Positions 12,729-23,099 of a DNA stretch of 64,000 nucleotides are shown in pieces. The DNA is from Botryosphaeria dothidea. Its lineage: Eukaryota; Ascomycota; Dothideomycetes; Botryosphaeriales; Botryosphaeriaceae. The notes beneath the pieces were generated by a model. That model made no database searches, was not told the DNA's origin, and saw nothing but the letters and a program-made list of their open reading frames with translations. The DNA is taken from assembly GCA_011503125.2 (NCBI GenBank), contig WWBZ02000022.1, positions 3,162,001-3,226,000 of the forward strand. Reading direction: 5' to 3'. Within the stretch, counting starts at the first letter, position 1. Each line of letters starts with the position of its first letter. The position numbers and the translations under genes were made by a program.

Positions 12729-13383
12729 TTACACGTTGGAAGGGTACAGCATGACGCGGACGGTGGCGCCGAAGGAGCGAGGAGGCAGGTTGGACCTAAA
12801 CTGCGCGCGGACGGCACCGGAGTTGCCTATTGCCATGAACCACCATCAGCACCAATTCTACAAAATTCCATCCCAACACCAATGGCCAAAGATTTCTGTG
12901 TTGCTTCAAGGAAAGGAATTGCGCGTACCGTGCGGGCGGGTGACGGTGCCCCAGATAGCCCTGATCTTCGAGCCGCGAACGTCCTTGGAGGCGCGATAAA
13001 CGAAGGCGACCTTCTTTCCGCAGTAGAAACTGTTTCCCCGTCTTTCAGCATTCCACGACTTCCAAAAACCCAGCAACCCAAAATTTCTTTTCCATCCTTA
13101 TCGGCGTTTTCGGATAAGTGGTTGAACGTACGAGGCCTCCTGAGCGTCCGAGACGCCCTCCAACAGCAGAATGCTAGTGTTGGGGTTGGTGTTACGCTTG
13201 CCGCGGGCGTAGCTCACATGCTTGCCCCTACCGTTGGCCGTCAGTAACCGTATTTCGCGTAATTCATGGTGATTTCCGGGTCGGAGCGTACTTGATGTAG
13301 ACTGTAAAAGGCCAAAATCAGCAATGCATCAGTGACACGGCCACACAGCGAGACTCACGCCTGGTGGGTTGCGAGGAAGACAT
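12729..13383 (-). CDS. RPL33: 60S ribosomal protein eL33 (yeast Rpl33, human RPL35A)
   Basis: Five exons on the minus strand: 13383-13359, 13301-13292, 13227-13132, 13029-12929 and 12826-12729. Introns are 57, 64, 102 and 102 bp. The 109-residue product reads in eL33 order: [16 protein letters not shown] near the N-terminus, then [49 protein letters not shown] and the ending [14 protein letters not shown]. The length equals the family norm (about 107-110). The second exon is only 10 nucleotides. It is a structural protein of the large cytosolic subunit. No long single open frame exists here because the gene is so fragmented, so simple ORF calling misses it. Very confident of identity and of every splice junction by frame. 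Confidence 0.95.
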
Positions 13384-13702
13384 TTTCGGTCGCTCTACTG
13401 GTATCTGCGTCGCGGGTGAGGTCGTGAAATCGCGCGGTTGCTTGCTCATCTGGGCTGTGTGGTGTCGCTTAATCGCCGGGGGTCATCGTTTTTCCGCCAT
13501 CCGTAGTTACCCGATCGGGCGATAGCTGTCGCCTTTCACCTTGATCCCCACCATCTGTTTCATGAATTGGTGATTTCTATATTGTACAAAAGCCGTGTGC
13601 TTGTAACGGCATAAGCTCTGCTATTGTCCGGTAACGCCCCGCGGGCCCGTAAAAACTGTACATCATATCGACCCTCGCCCACATCACTGGTACTGAAACT
13701 CC
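13384..13702. promoter_or_regulatory. eL33 promoter / MPP alpha 3' region
   Basis: These 319 bp lie between the eL33 start and the MPP alpha stop (both minus strand) and must carry the ribosomal-protein promoter. No specific motif is assigned. Confidence 0.4.
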
Positions 13703-15462
13703 TTATCTCCTGCCCAGCTGCCACCTTGCTATCCTCTCCTGGATCTCCCCCCATTCGAAGCTCCTCCTCTGAGAAGGCGCCTCTCCATCGTAAAGTCCCT
13801 CCTGCAGCACAACAGTGGGGGCGCCACTTCCATTGCCAGGGTTCTTGACCTTGCCACCGAAAACCTCCGCAGCCACCCGACGCAGATCCTTGATTGTCAC
13901 CTTTTCAATCTTTGCGCACATCTCCATGACGCCAACCTTGCGTCCATGCACCTGCACCTGCCTTCCCAGGTCCTCGAGCTCAACCATGCGGCTCTCAAGA
14001 TTCATAAGAAGCGATGAGCGTAGTTGGTTCTTAGCGCGCTGAACCTCACCCTCCTTGAGTGCGTGGAAACCAGTAGGAGCGGAGAGGGCGGCCAGCTCGC
14101 GGCACATAACCTCCAGCATGTTACCAATGCTACGAGGCTCGCAGGACGCGCTGATACCAAAGAGCCCAGAATCAGAGTAGGAGTGGTTGAATGCCGTACA
14201 TGACTCAACCCAGCCGTACTGATTCAGCACATTTGTGTAGAGACGAGAGTACATGCCCTTACCAGGACCACCAGCAGAGAAAGATCCACCACCGCCAAGA
14301 AGGGTCTGGAGAGTCGCCAGCGCATAGATGTCCTCGGAACCGATGCCAGGGGTTTCAAATGCCAGGTTGATGTGCGAAAGGCGCGGTAGTGCTGGGTTCG
14401 GCGGTGGGGGAATGTGAGGAAGCGAAAGGAAACCACCAGTGTAATGGGCGGGGAGATCGAGCTGAGGTTCTGGGAACGCGGAAGTGGTGAGAGGGGTGTC
14501 GGTATGTTGGGCGGATTGCTGAGCAGAGGTGGAGAGGTTCTTGAAGAAAGGAATTTTACCAAGAAGCTTGGATGAATCTTGAGGAGCGGAAGCACCATAG
14601 GCAATATTTGGCGGGGTGTTCACCGTGGTTTGGGACCCAACTTGTGAAAGGAGTGGTGCGCTCTTCATGTCGCCGAAGTACTGTTCGGAGAGCTTGACAG
14701 CCTCCTGGTGGTTGACTCCAGCAAATGCAACCACCATCCTCTCTGGCCTGAAGAAAGACCTGCGGTAGGCCTCAACCACGTTCCTATCGATGACCTCGAG
14801 CCTTTCTTGAGGGCAGAGCAGCGGATTCCCGAGCGTGTTGTCCTTATACGCGGCCATGTGTACCAGTTCCGGCAGAATCAATTCCGGCTTGCTCCAGATC
14901 TCTCCAATTTCATATGCGGCCGTATCCAGCTGCTGGTCAACCTCCTCTTGCGTGATCAAAGGATCGCGGATAGTCTCAGCAAGCAAGCCAACGCAATCCT
15001 CAACTCTGCTGTTGAAGGTCGCGGATTGGTACATCAAGCTCTCCCTACTCGAGGCGCACTGTATGTTTCCTCCAAGTGACTCCAGCATCTCTAGCATCTG
15101 GTCCGATGTTCTCTTGGCCGTCGATTTGAATGCTAGCCGGTCGATGATGTGGGAGACGCCGCGGAGCTCGGAAGTTTCGTAGCGGGAACCGGCATCGACG
15201 TAGACTCCAATGCCTGAGAAGTGGCCGGGCAGGTCCTCGGTTGCAACGCGAATGCCATTCGAAAGAGTCGTGATCTGGTCGAGTTCAACGGGATCCTGGC
15301 GAAAGTTTTAGCATCATGTCTTTTCTGACAGCTGCGCTTGTCGGAAAGCTCATAGCGCACCTTCTCTTCGGCGCGGACAGACGCGAAGCGTCGAACTGGA
15401 ACGCGCGCTCGAGGAGCTACGAGCTGCAGTGCCCGCAACCTTGGTTTTGCTGAACGTAACAT
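13703..15462 (-). CDS. MAS2: Mitochondrial processing peptidase alpha subunit
   Basis: Exons 15462-15361 and 15295-13703 with a 65 bp intron; 564 residues. The first exon encodes an arginine-rich presequence (MLRSAKPRLRALQLVAPRAR). The second opens DPVELDQITTLSNGIRVATE, the classic start of the M16 peptidase fold. The zinc site is degenerate (RGVSHIIDRLAF where the catalytic beta subunit has HxxEH), which is the mark of the alpha subunit. The glycine-rich substrate-binding loop GGGGSFSAGGPGKGMYSRLY is intact. The alpha subunit pairs with MPP beta in the matrix to remove presequences from imported precursors. A variable insert rich in Ser/Thr/Gln lies at about residues 250-300. Start is well supported by the targeting peptide. 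Essential housekeeping gene. Confidence 0.95.
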
Positions 15463-16045
15463 GGTGGTGTTGAGGATGGGGTGTCGTGGAGCTAGATGGC
15501 GGCGACTGATTTCTTGACGCTCGCCCGCGGCCGTCTCGGCAATGACGTTAGTCAGCTGCCGTTCAGCCCTACGGGAACTGTAAGTATCTGTCACCCTTCA
15601 AACAACGTGGATCAGGCTGGACATGACAGAAGCTCACCGGATTAAAGGGTCCATTGACAAAACAAGGAGAACCATATCACCCATAAACTCAAAATAGACA
15701 TCGGACAATTTGCTCATGTACTTGATTATTCCCTCATCCTGGCAGCGACCGCGTCCGTACTACCTTTTGCATATGCAGCTATGCAATTCGCTCTACGAGA
15801 AATTAATCCATCAAATGATCTGAGCAAGCCGTGATGACGGTCGGAATGCCGGGGGTATTGGTATCCCCACTATGCAGATGGAAATGACAGTTGAAGAGAA
15901 ACGGAAATAGAATAATGAAAATGATCCATGCAAACCCTCGAGTATCATGCTGCCACCCGTGATATCAACTCAAAACGCCTCGCTCGCCCTCCCCAAAGCA
16001 GCAATTCAGGTATCAATAAACACCAATGCAAGTAATTACGCCTCA
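15463..16045. other. Spacer between MPP alpha start and FHA-RING stop
   Basis: 583 bp with no recognised gene. It must hold the MPP alpha promoter and the 3' end of the ligase gene. Confidence 0.4.
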
Positions 16046-17996
16046 TCAACCGGAAATGTCCGACGCGTTATTGTTGACCCTACTTTCAACGCTATCAGTC
16101 ACGGCTCCATTAGGGCTATCCGGACTGTTCCTGCCGCCAGCACCGTCTAGGACAAAAGGGCCAACATTATTCCGAGGCGTCATAGGACAATCGGGACCAG
16201 GAACAGCCGGAGTGGGGCTTAGTGCGTACTGATTAGATGGAGCTGGAGCTGCAAGTACTGCGTTCTCTCCAAAAGGTGTCCCTGCCGAAGACGAAGCAGG
16301 AGCTGGTGATGCAATGGGCAGAGGATGTACATTGGCAGAAGGTGACGTAGCAGCGTCCGGTAGGGGATCGTCCTCCGGTGGAGTTTGGAGCCCGGTGTCC
16401 GATGATTGTTCTTGATCAGACGAAGGGCCATTGTCCTCGGTCAGAGAAACACCAGCTATGCCAACGGCCAAGTCCTCCTCTTCAATTCTTTCGCTCTGCG
16501 GAGCTGCACTTGGTGCGGCTAAGTCACTAGTCACACCAATAGGCGCGACAACAGTAACAGGTCTTGGAGTACTCGTCCCGTCCGCTTCGGTTTCCGGGAT
16601 AATAGGGGCAGCACCGTTAGGGAGCGCAGCGGTTTCTGCCAATACCAGTTCTTCTTCAATCTTTTCTTCAATTTCCTCGTCAAGTTCATCATCCCAGTCT
16701 TCTGGTTCGCTCACATCTGCCTCGAGATCGTTGACCATACGGCAGTTGGGGCACATGAACTGTGGGTAAGTCGGGCCATTGATAACTCTTGCGATGCACT
16801 TGTAGTGCCAGACATGCGAGCAGGGTGCAACGAAAAGCGCCTGGCAGGGGCGAATGGACATCAGACAAATGCTGCAGTCAGTGCTATGAGTACTCGCAGC
16901 GTCTGAGTCTTTGGACTTGGCGCCCTGGGCGAGATTACGCAAGCGTTTATGCGTCGATTTGCTGTCCAGTGTAAGCTTCTGTGTTTAGAGCTTAACCATC
17001 GTTTTGAACTTACTTGAAATTATTCAGGGCCTTTTGCCAATTCCGGTTGCACTCGATTCGGATCTTGACGCATCGGAAAATCATTTCTTCGCCACCTCTG
17101 AAATCAATGCCAAGTTGCACAACATCACCGTCTCCGACCTTGTATGGTTTGCTCTCTACGCCAGGCTGAGACAACCGAATGTGGTTTAAGAAAGTCCCGG
17201 AACTTGATTTGACGTCCTTAATCCACCATTGCCCGTCCTTACACCAGAACTCGCAATGCCTGCGGGACACCACCTTGGATTTGAAGCCAACAGGAGCGGA
17301 GGACGGAACGTTCGGCGGGAGGTCGTTAGGGATGTTATCCTTTTCCGAGTACCTGCCCACTCTAATGACGCAATCCTCGCTTGGCAGAGTCCTGGATATA
17401 GGTGGGAATTGTAGGCTCGGCCGCGAGGCTCTAGGGTCCTCATGTGGAATAAAGCGTATTGAGGGCAGCTGCTTGTTTGGAATTGAGCCTTCAGCCGTCG
17501 CATCTCCAGCGGCGGGTCCATGGTGGGACACGCCCAGCGAGGGAGCAGCACTCTCGGCGCGGTTGCGAGTCATTGAGGCGGGTCGTGGGGAGGTGGCAGA
17601 GGTGGTAGAAGGTTCTGCGGAGGAAGCGACGCGGGACAGTCCACTTCGTCCCACGACTGTGGGTACCCAGCCGCTTGTTGCACCCGCAGCGTCGGCGGAG
17701 CCGTCAACGGGGGCCTGACGGGAGCTGGAGGGCAGGTCGACGCTCGGGGTAGTGTCGGTGCTAGAGGAAGAGAGCGAGGCGTTGGCGCTGGGAGTGGATC
17801 GCGTGCGGACGAGCGAAGGGCGTCGAATGTGGCCGCTGCTTCCCGCGGATCGATCGTTTGAGTGGGAGTGGAGGTGGGTGTAGCTGCGCAGATAACTGAG
17901 CCCACGGAGTCTGCCCGTGCGGGTGGGCGAGGTCGGCGATGCGGGCGAGGTGGTGGTCGAGAGCGTCGGGGCGGAGGGCGCGGGAGTTGTGAACAT
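16046..17996 (-). CDS. dma1: FHA-RING E3 ubiquitin ligase, Dma1 type
   Basis: Exons 17996-17014 and 16961-16046 (52 bp intron, AA|GTAAGT...GACAG) give 632 residues. A Ser/Thr/Pro-rich disordered N-terminus is followed by an FHA domain (about 205-325) with IRVGRYSEKDN, the SRRH motif in KVVSRRHCEFWC, and SSSGTFLNHIRLS. A RING-H2 domain comes next: Cys357, Cys360, Cys375, His377, His380, Cys383, Cys398, Cys401. The tail is acidic (EEIEEKIEEE) then Pro/Ser-rich. The FHA-then-RING order is that of S. pombe Dma1 and yeast Dma1/2. These bind phosphothreonine partners and ubiquitinate spindle-checkpoint and septation regulators. It is divergent from the chelatase-like gene. Domains certain; Dma1 orthology likely. 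Confidence 0.9.
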
Positions 17997-18711
17997 GGTC
18001 TGCCACGCGGAGCCGGCGATGTCTGCGGCTGGGGGTGAAGGGTGAGGTGCGAGGCGTTCGCAGACCTCAAATCTCTCAGCCGTCGGCGGCGGAGACGTCG
18101 AGACGAGAGCGGAGCGGGCGTGCCAGGATGAGGTGAATGCGTGGGCAGGGATGGAGAGCCGGGATCACTGGCCGGGGAACCAGCGCGCGTAAGCAGGCTG
18201 GCAAACGGCGCAGCAGACGGCGAGAGCCTGGCACAGCTGGATGCAGGCAGGCGCAAACCGATGCTGATACAGACAGATGGAGGGACGGACAGACGTGAGC
18301 AAGGCGCATTCCACACAGCCCGCGCGCAGAGGAGAAGGAGGGCGGCCCAGACGCCTGCACCCGGTCGCTGGGTCGAGTCTCGTCGCCGCCTGCGGCCAAG
18401 CACGTCGGTCGGTCGTTTGCCGCTGCGGCGCCCTGCGCGGTCCAATCTGCGCTGCAAAAAATCTACAGAAGCGCCGCGAGATGCGGAAGCTGGAAAAGGG
18501 GCTGCTGGGCCTATTCATGCACGCGCGTGTTTCTGCGCATTGTCTGAGCGCCTGAGACGCGGAGGACCCATTGGGTTGTGAGAAACACATTGCCGTCACG
18601 TGCGGGAGACAGGCCCCGCCCCTGGTTCGCTCGCCGCCACCGACGGGGAGACGAGCGGATGACACCCACTATCGCCCGCACACTCTCCGGTGATGTCACA
18701 TTCACGACTCC
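17997..18711. promoter_or_regulatory. Divergent promoter region, dma1-like / chelatase-like
   Basis: 715 bp between two start codons pointing outward. It is GC-rich, and many overlapping open frames here are a composition effect. No gene recognised. Confidence 0.5.
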
Positions 18712-20166
18712 ATGGACCATGCCGTCGAGCGCGTTGCCGATAAGGTGCAGACTCTCAGCGACCTGGAGCTCGCCGCCCTGCTGTGCTTGGTCGCCGAGCA
18801 GCATGCCATTATCGAGGCCCACTCTTCCCAGCTCGATGCGCTGACCCAGGAGCTACAGCTTGTAAGCCCCGCCCAATCCTGCTTGCGTGCGCTCAATACT
18901 TACGCCGAGTCAGATCGCCGGCAGTGTCTTTGGCCTCTCCAGCACAGTCCTGGAGTGCTCCGAGAAGACCACCTTGGACGCTTTCGGCAATGGCCTTCTT
19001 GTTGAAGACGAAGACGTTTCATACTTCACCTCTTCTCCGAGCGTAAACCGCGACCAGGTATGCAATGCTGTCCCACAAGGCTGCCCGGCATTACAATTCT
19101 CTGGTGCCGCAGTAAAAGAGCGCATTGTAATGTCCGCGGGCTATTTTAGGAAAATGCCTCCATCTTCCGGCTGTCCCATCGGCGGAGCCCCAAATCCCCA
19201 CTGGAACCCAATCGGAAAATAGCGAATGTGATCATCGCAAAGAACATCAATCTCTCGCATCACCAAGTCCAAACACAGGCACTCGAGGTTCGTTGTAAAA
19301 ATACGATGAAACACGACATGAGTAAGCTGACGTGCATTGGCAGTTGATTCGAGGAAAGCGCATTTTCACACGTACTGCCGTGCACCCTGCACCAAAGCGC
19401 TTCCTGTTCATTGCTCTGTTAGCTTCCGATTCTGATATCAGACTGACACCTCACCTTGTAAGAACTAGCCCGTCCAATTCTGTTCGTGCCTCGCTGACTC
19501 CTTGCCAGAATAATCAGTTCTTCATCTCACACTACCACAATATCGAGGATGGACTACCGAATCTGCAGGAACATCGAAGCTTAGACGATGACCAAGCCTC
19601 CATATCCTCCGTCGTGCGTCCGTCATCCTCAATGACTTTTGCACCACTGAGATCCATCGCCAAGACACCCCTATTACCCCAAGATGTAAGCTTTGCTCCA
19701 TTCTTGTTCTGGTGCTGAGCTTACGAACTTTTGCAACGAAGGATCTCGAATGCATAACCAAAATAATGGCCGACGTTCGCATCAGCTCCGAAGTTTTCGC
19801 ATACATGCAGAACTTGATTGCCTTTCTGCGTTTGCATCGTGCAGTCAGTGGAGGCATATCGGCTCTGGCGACGCGTCATTTTGAATTGTTAACGCGGTCA
19901 GTATCAAAGGACCCTTTAATAGAAATGACGGGCTGATCTTCAAAAGTGCCTTGGCTCCGCTCCACGGCCTCGACTATGTTCCGCCGTCTCTCGTTGCCCT
20001 CGCAGCTCGGAAAATTTACCCGCACCGCATCATTTTGACTACTCCTGAGAAAGAGCGAAGCATGCAGTGGGGAAGTTCAATAGAGGCAGTACGAGAGATG
20101 CTTGACGGTGTCACCGTGGACGATGTTATCGAAGACGTAGTCCACCAGGTTGAAGTGCCGTTGTAG
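18712..20166 (+). CDS. Magnesium-chelatase-like AAA-related protein
   Basis: Seven exons: 18712-18861, 18914-19057, 19150-19287, 19344-19457, 19509-19685, 19742-19896 and 19947-20166. Six introns of 50-92 bp; 365 residues. Landmarks are LSDLELAALLCLVAEQH, LDALTQELQLIAGSVFGLS, IANVIIAKNINLSHHQVQ, TQALELIRGKRIFTRTAV, SFLRLHRAVSGG-type helix (here AFLRLHRAVSGGISALATRH) and LAPLHGLDYVPPSLVALAAR, followed by PEKERSMQWGS. This is the pattern of the fungal family annotated as magnesium chelatase (ChlI/YifB-like). I see no Walker A loop, so ATP hydrolysis is doubtful. Fungi make no chlorophyll, so the enzyme name should not be taken as a function. The sixth exon acceptor (AACGAAG at 19741) was chosen because it alone keeps the frame. 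Confidence 0.85.
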
Positions 20167-22059
20167 CGATGCCTCCTGTGTAGATAAGAGCTCGGAGAAA
20201 AAGAAGGAAACGAGACCCAACCACCTCGCCAGTAACAGATGTCAACAAACCGGCCACGAGTCGCAATGTTAAATATCCATCAGCTGATTCACGGCAACCC
20301 CGGGACCCGCCATTCAGCAGACCCCCTCTTCAAGTACATTCCACTAAAATACCACCCAGCTGCGTTGAGCCGAAGTCATTCGCGAAATTTTCCCGGGCGC
20401 TTTACCTTTTGTAGCAATTTTGATCATGCACGCGGTGAGAGCTTCAGCTGAAGTTGCTCGTGACCATTCCCGGAAGGGCATAGATACACATTCTCCAGAG
20501 TGGCTGGAAGCTCACCTTTCCGTAGCAGCATCGAAAAGTCAATTCTCTCTTCGCGAGAACAAGCAAAGGCGCGACGTCACCAATGAGAAGCCGCAGACGT
20601 CGGCTAAATAATGCCGTGTCATGTCTTCCACATACCGACAATTCCAAGGCGAACGGCGTCGGCGATCGGATCGGCTCATGGGCCACAACACCCATCTCCC
20701 TGCGTCATTCACAGACCATAATTGCACCTGCAACCGGACACTTGGCTCTCAGACCCTGAAATCGACGATAGAAAATTTCCGAGACTTCTGCAGGCGTGCG
20801 TCATTGCGGATTTCTCTCTCGTCGACTTCGCTTGCTTCGCCAGATCGACGTCGCGTGGCCTACCGGATTTCGCATGCACAACTCATCCGTCGCTGCTTCT
20901 CCTCGGCGCAATTCCACCTGGCATCGCGAGTAATAAAGTCAACAGCCGTTGCATACTTCCAATCAAACGGTGAGGCTGGCATTCGCGACAAGGATAGCGC
21001 TGCACGGCTTCATCATAGCGACCGGCCACTTCTCACTAGCGCCCGTATGCGAAGGTTGATCTCGGGTTCCAGACTCAACGACGCCATCGGCAATCTTGAT
21101 GCCCTCAACAGGCGGAGATAGCCACGGAGAAGAAAAGAAGGGTCACGCGGTGGGCACTGCGAAGACGCAGGAAAAAGCAAGAAGAGCAAAGGGCGGTGGA
21201 GCTGATGCGAGTCTGCCGGGGCGGGCCGTTGTTCACGCAGGTCGGTCTTGTCTCTTCTTCCACCGACCAGGCCACGATGGGTGACGTCAGTCCGTGCTTC
21301 CCAGCGAGCCAAAATAGCGAGGAACGCGGGCAAAACGGAAAAGTTCCAGAGTGCGGCTAGAAGACACGTCGGGCAAGACGATGGGCGATGGATGGGCAGC
21401 GATCGGCCGTGAATCGTTGGCAATCCGAGCAATGGCCGTGGTGTGGCCTGACGGGCAGTGAGCACGGCCGGACGTCGACGGAAACTTTTTTTTCTTCATG
21501 GTGGTTTGTCTCTTGAGCGCGCAGACGCACAGCAGTCGGTGAGGATGAGGGCTGGAACAATGGTGAGCGAGGCTCAGACGTGCGGCTCTGCGGCTGAAAC
21601 GGCAGGCAGAATGGCGCAGTGGCAGGCAGCTGGGAATGCAGCCTAGGGGACTAGGCTGCCCCCGGGCAGGATACTGCGTGTAGAGGTGCGACCGGGGGCT
21701 GGACGGGCGTTTGGCGAGGTCGCCCCGCCAACTTCTAGCTAGCGCTGTCCAATGCCAGCTCATCAGGCACGCAAGAACCGGGCATGCCGCGCCCAACGTC
21801 ATTCGCCGGTCACTGATCGCTGCGCCTGCTCTGATCAGTCGCTCAGCCGTTGCTGCCCGGGGCGCGATTGGGCGCTCCGAAGTGGAGCAACCCCAGGCCT
21901 GCGCCAGAGTTCCAGGCACCTGGCTAAGCTGCATGTCACATTGACTCTCTCCCAGCCAACCCTTAATTCACCAGCACCGCCAACCCTATTTACATCCGCC
22001 CTACCTGCCTAGAGTTGCGCCGTCTCAACGCTCTCAACCACCACCACACATCCGGCACC
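20167..22059. other. 1.9 kb gap upstream of cdc14, no gene recognised
   Basis: Several GC-rich open frames overlap here on both strands (for example 21287-21934 minus, 215 codons). None has a domain, and their amino-acid make-up (Arg/Ser/Pro/Ala-rich, mirrored on the opposite strand) is that of non-coding GC-rich DNA. The cdc14 promoter must lie at the right end. Confidence 0.4.
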
Positions 22060-23099
22060 ATGGAGGCCCTTCTATCCCTTTCCTTCGACAACATCACCTC
22101 CAAGGACAGCGCCAAGATCCGCAAGGGCTTGCGACAAATCGAGGGCCTGCTGGCGCAAATATGCCTGTCTCGCCAGCCCGACCCCGCCGCCGCCAAACAG
22201 AAGCGCAACGGCTCCGCCTCCAAGAAGACCTCCTCTGAGCCCAAGCACCTCGGCGCCCTACACACCGATCCTGCTTTTCGAGAGTTCTTCCGCCTGCAAG
22301 AGGGCTTTGAGTGGAATGGTGAGCCGCCCCACCCTGCCGCTGAAGGATTGCTGCTAACAAATTTCTCAGTCGCAACTCGCTTGATTCTGTGTCTCGAGAG
22401 GCTGCTTGGCATGGGCGCAAGTAAGTACCCTACCTCTACACTTCCGCGCAAACGTTCCCTAACACAATCTACCAGGCGGCCAAAGCGACATCCTCATTCT
22501 CTCCGCACTGGACCTGCTCCAGGGCATTCTCCTTCTCCACCCGCCTTCGCGCGCATTATTTAGCCGTGAGATCTACATGAATGTAAGTTTGCGCCGTGTT
22601 CCATTGACCTCACTCCTGTCATCTGACGAAGTCACAGCTCCTTCTCGATCTCCTTGACTGCGGCGATTGCCCCTCCATCCAGTCTCGCACTCTCCTCGTC
22701 CTCGTCACAGCACTCCTCGCTACTCCGTCGAATACGCGCACTTTCGAGTCCATTGATGGCCTTCTCACCGTCACCTCACTCTTCAAGTCTCGCAGTACGG
22801 CCTCGAGCGTGAAGCTAAAAATCATGGAATTCCTCTACTTCTACTTAATGCCGGAAACGCCGACCATTCCCGGAGGCACCAAAAGCAACGTCATGGGTCT
22901 CGACCGCAGCTCCAGCCAGTTGATGACCGCATTTGACCGCAAGACAAGAGAGCGCAGACTGAGTGATCCAACCGACGAGACGAAGACGACGGAGGAGAAG
23001 CAGACGCTCCTCGGGAGGTACCTGAGTAATGTAGAGGACTTGGTGCAGGACCTCCGGGATAGCGCGCCCTTCAACGACGGCATCGGTATTGCGTGTTAA
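22060..23099 (+). CDS. cdc14: Cdc14, septation initiation network component
   Basis: Exons 22060-22318, 22370-22420, 22476-22582 and 22638-23099 with introns of 51, 55 and 55 bp; 292 residues. The sequence opens MEALLSLSFDNITSKDSAKI and continues KIRKGLRQIEGLLAQICL, RLILCLERLLGMGA, SDILILSALDLLQGILLLHP, SREIYMNLLLDLLDCGD and KIMEFLYFYLMPE, closing with RYLSNVEDLVQDLRD. This is the all-helical Cdc14 family of S. pombe, unrelated to the Cdc14 phosphatase of budding yeast. In fission yeast it binds the kinase Sid1 at the spindle pole and is needed for septum formation. The length matches the family (about 240-300). Each intron has a canonical GTGAG/GTAAG donor, and the joined frame has no stop. 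Confidence 0.9.

Noticed and set aside
12432..13247. 271-codon plus-strand frame over the eL33 gene
   Set aside because: Runs antisense through exons and introns of a certain eL33 gene.
21287..21934. 215-codon minus-strand open frame
   Set aside because: Arg/Ser/Pro/Ala-rich, with equally long frames on the opposite strand; no domain. GC-rich non-coding DNA gives such frames.
22060..23099. Cdc14 phosphatase
   Set aside because: No Cys-x5-Arg phosphatase loop; the protein is the helical SIN Cdc14, which only shares the name.
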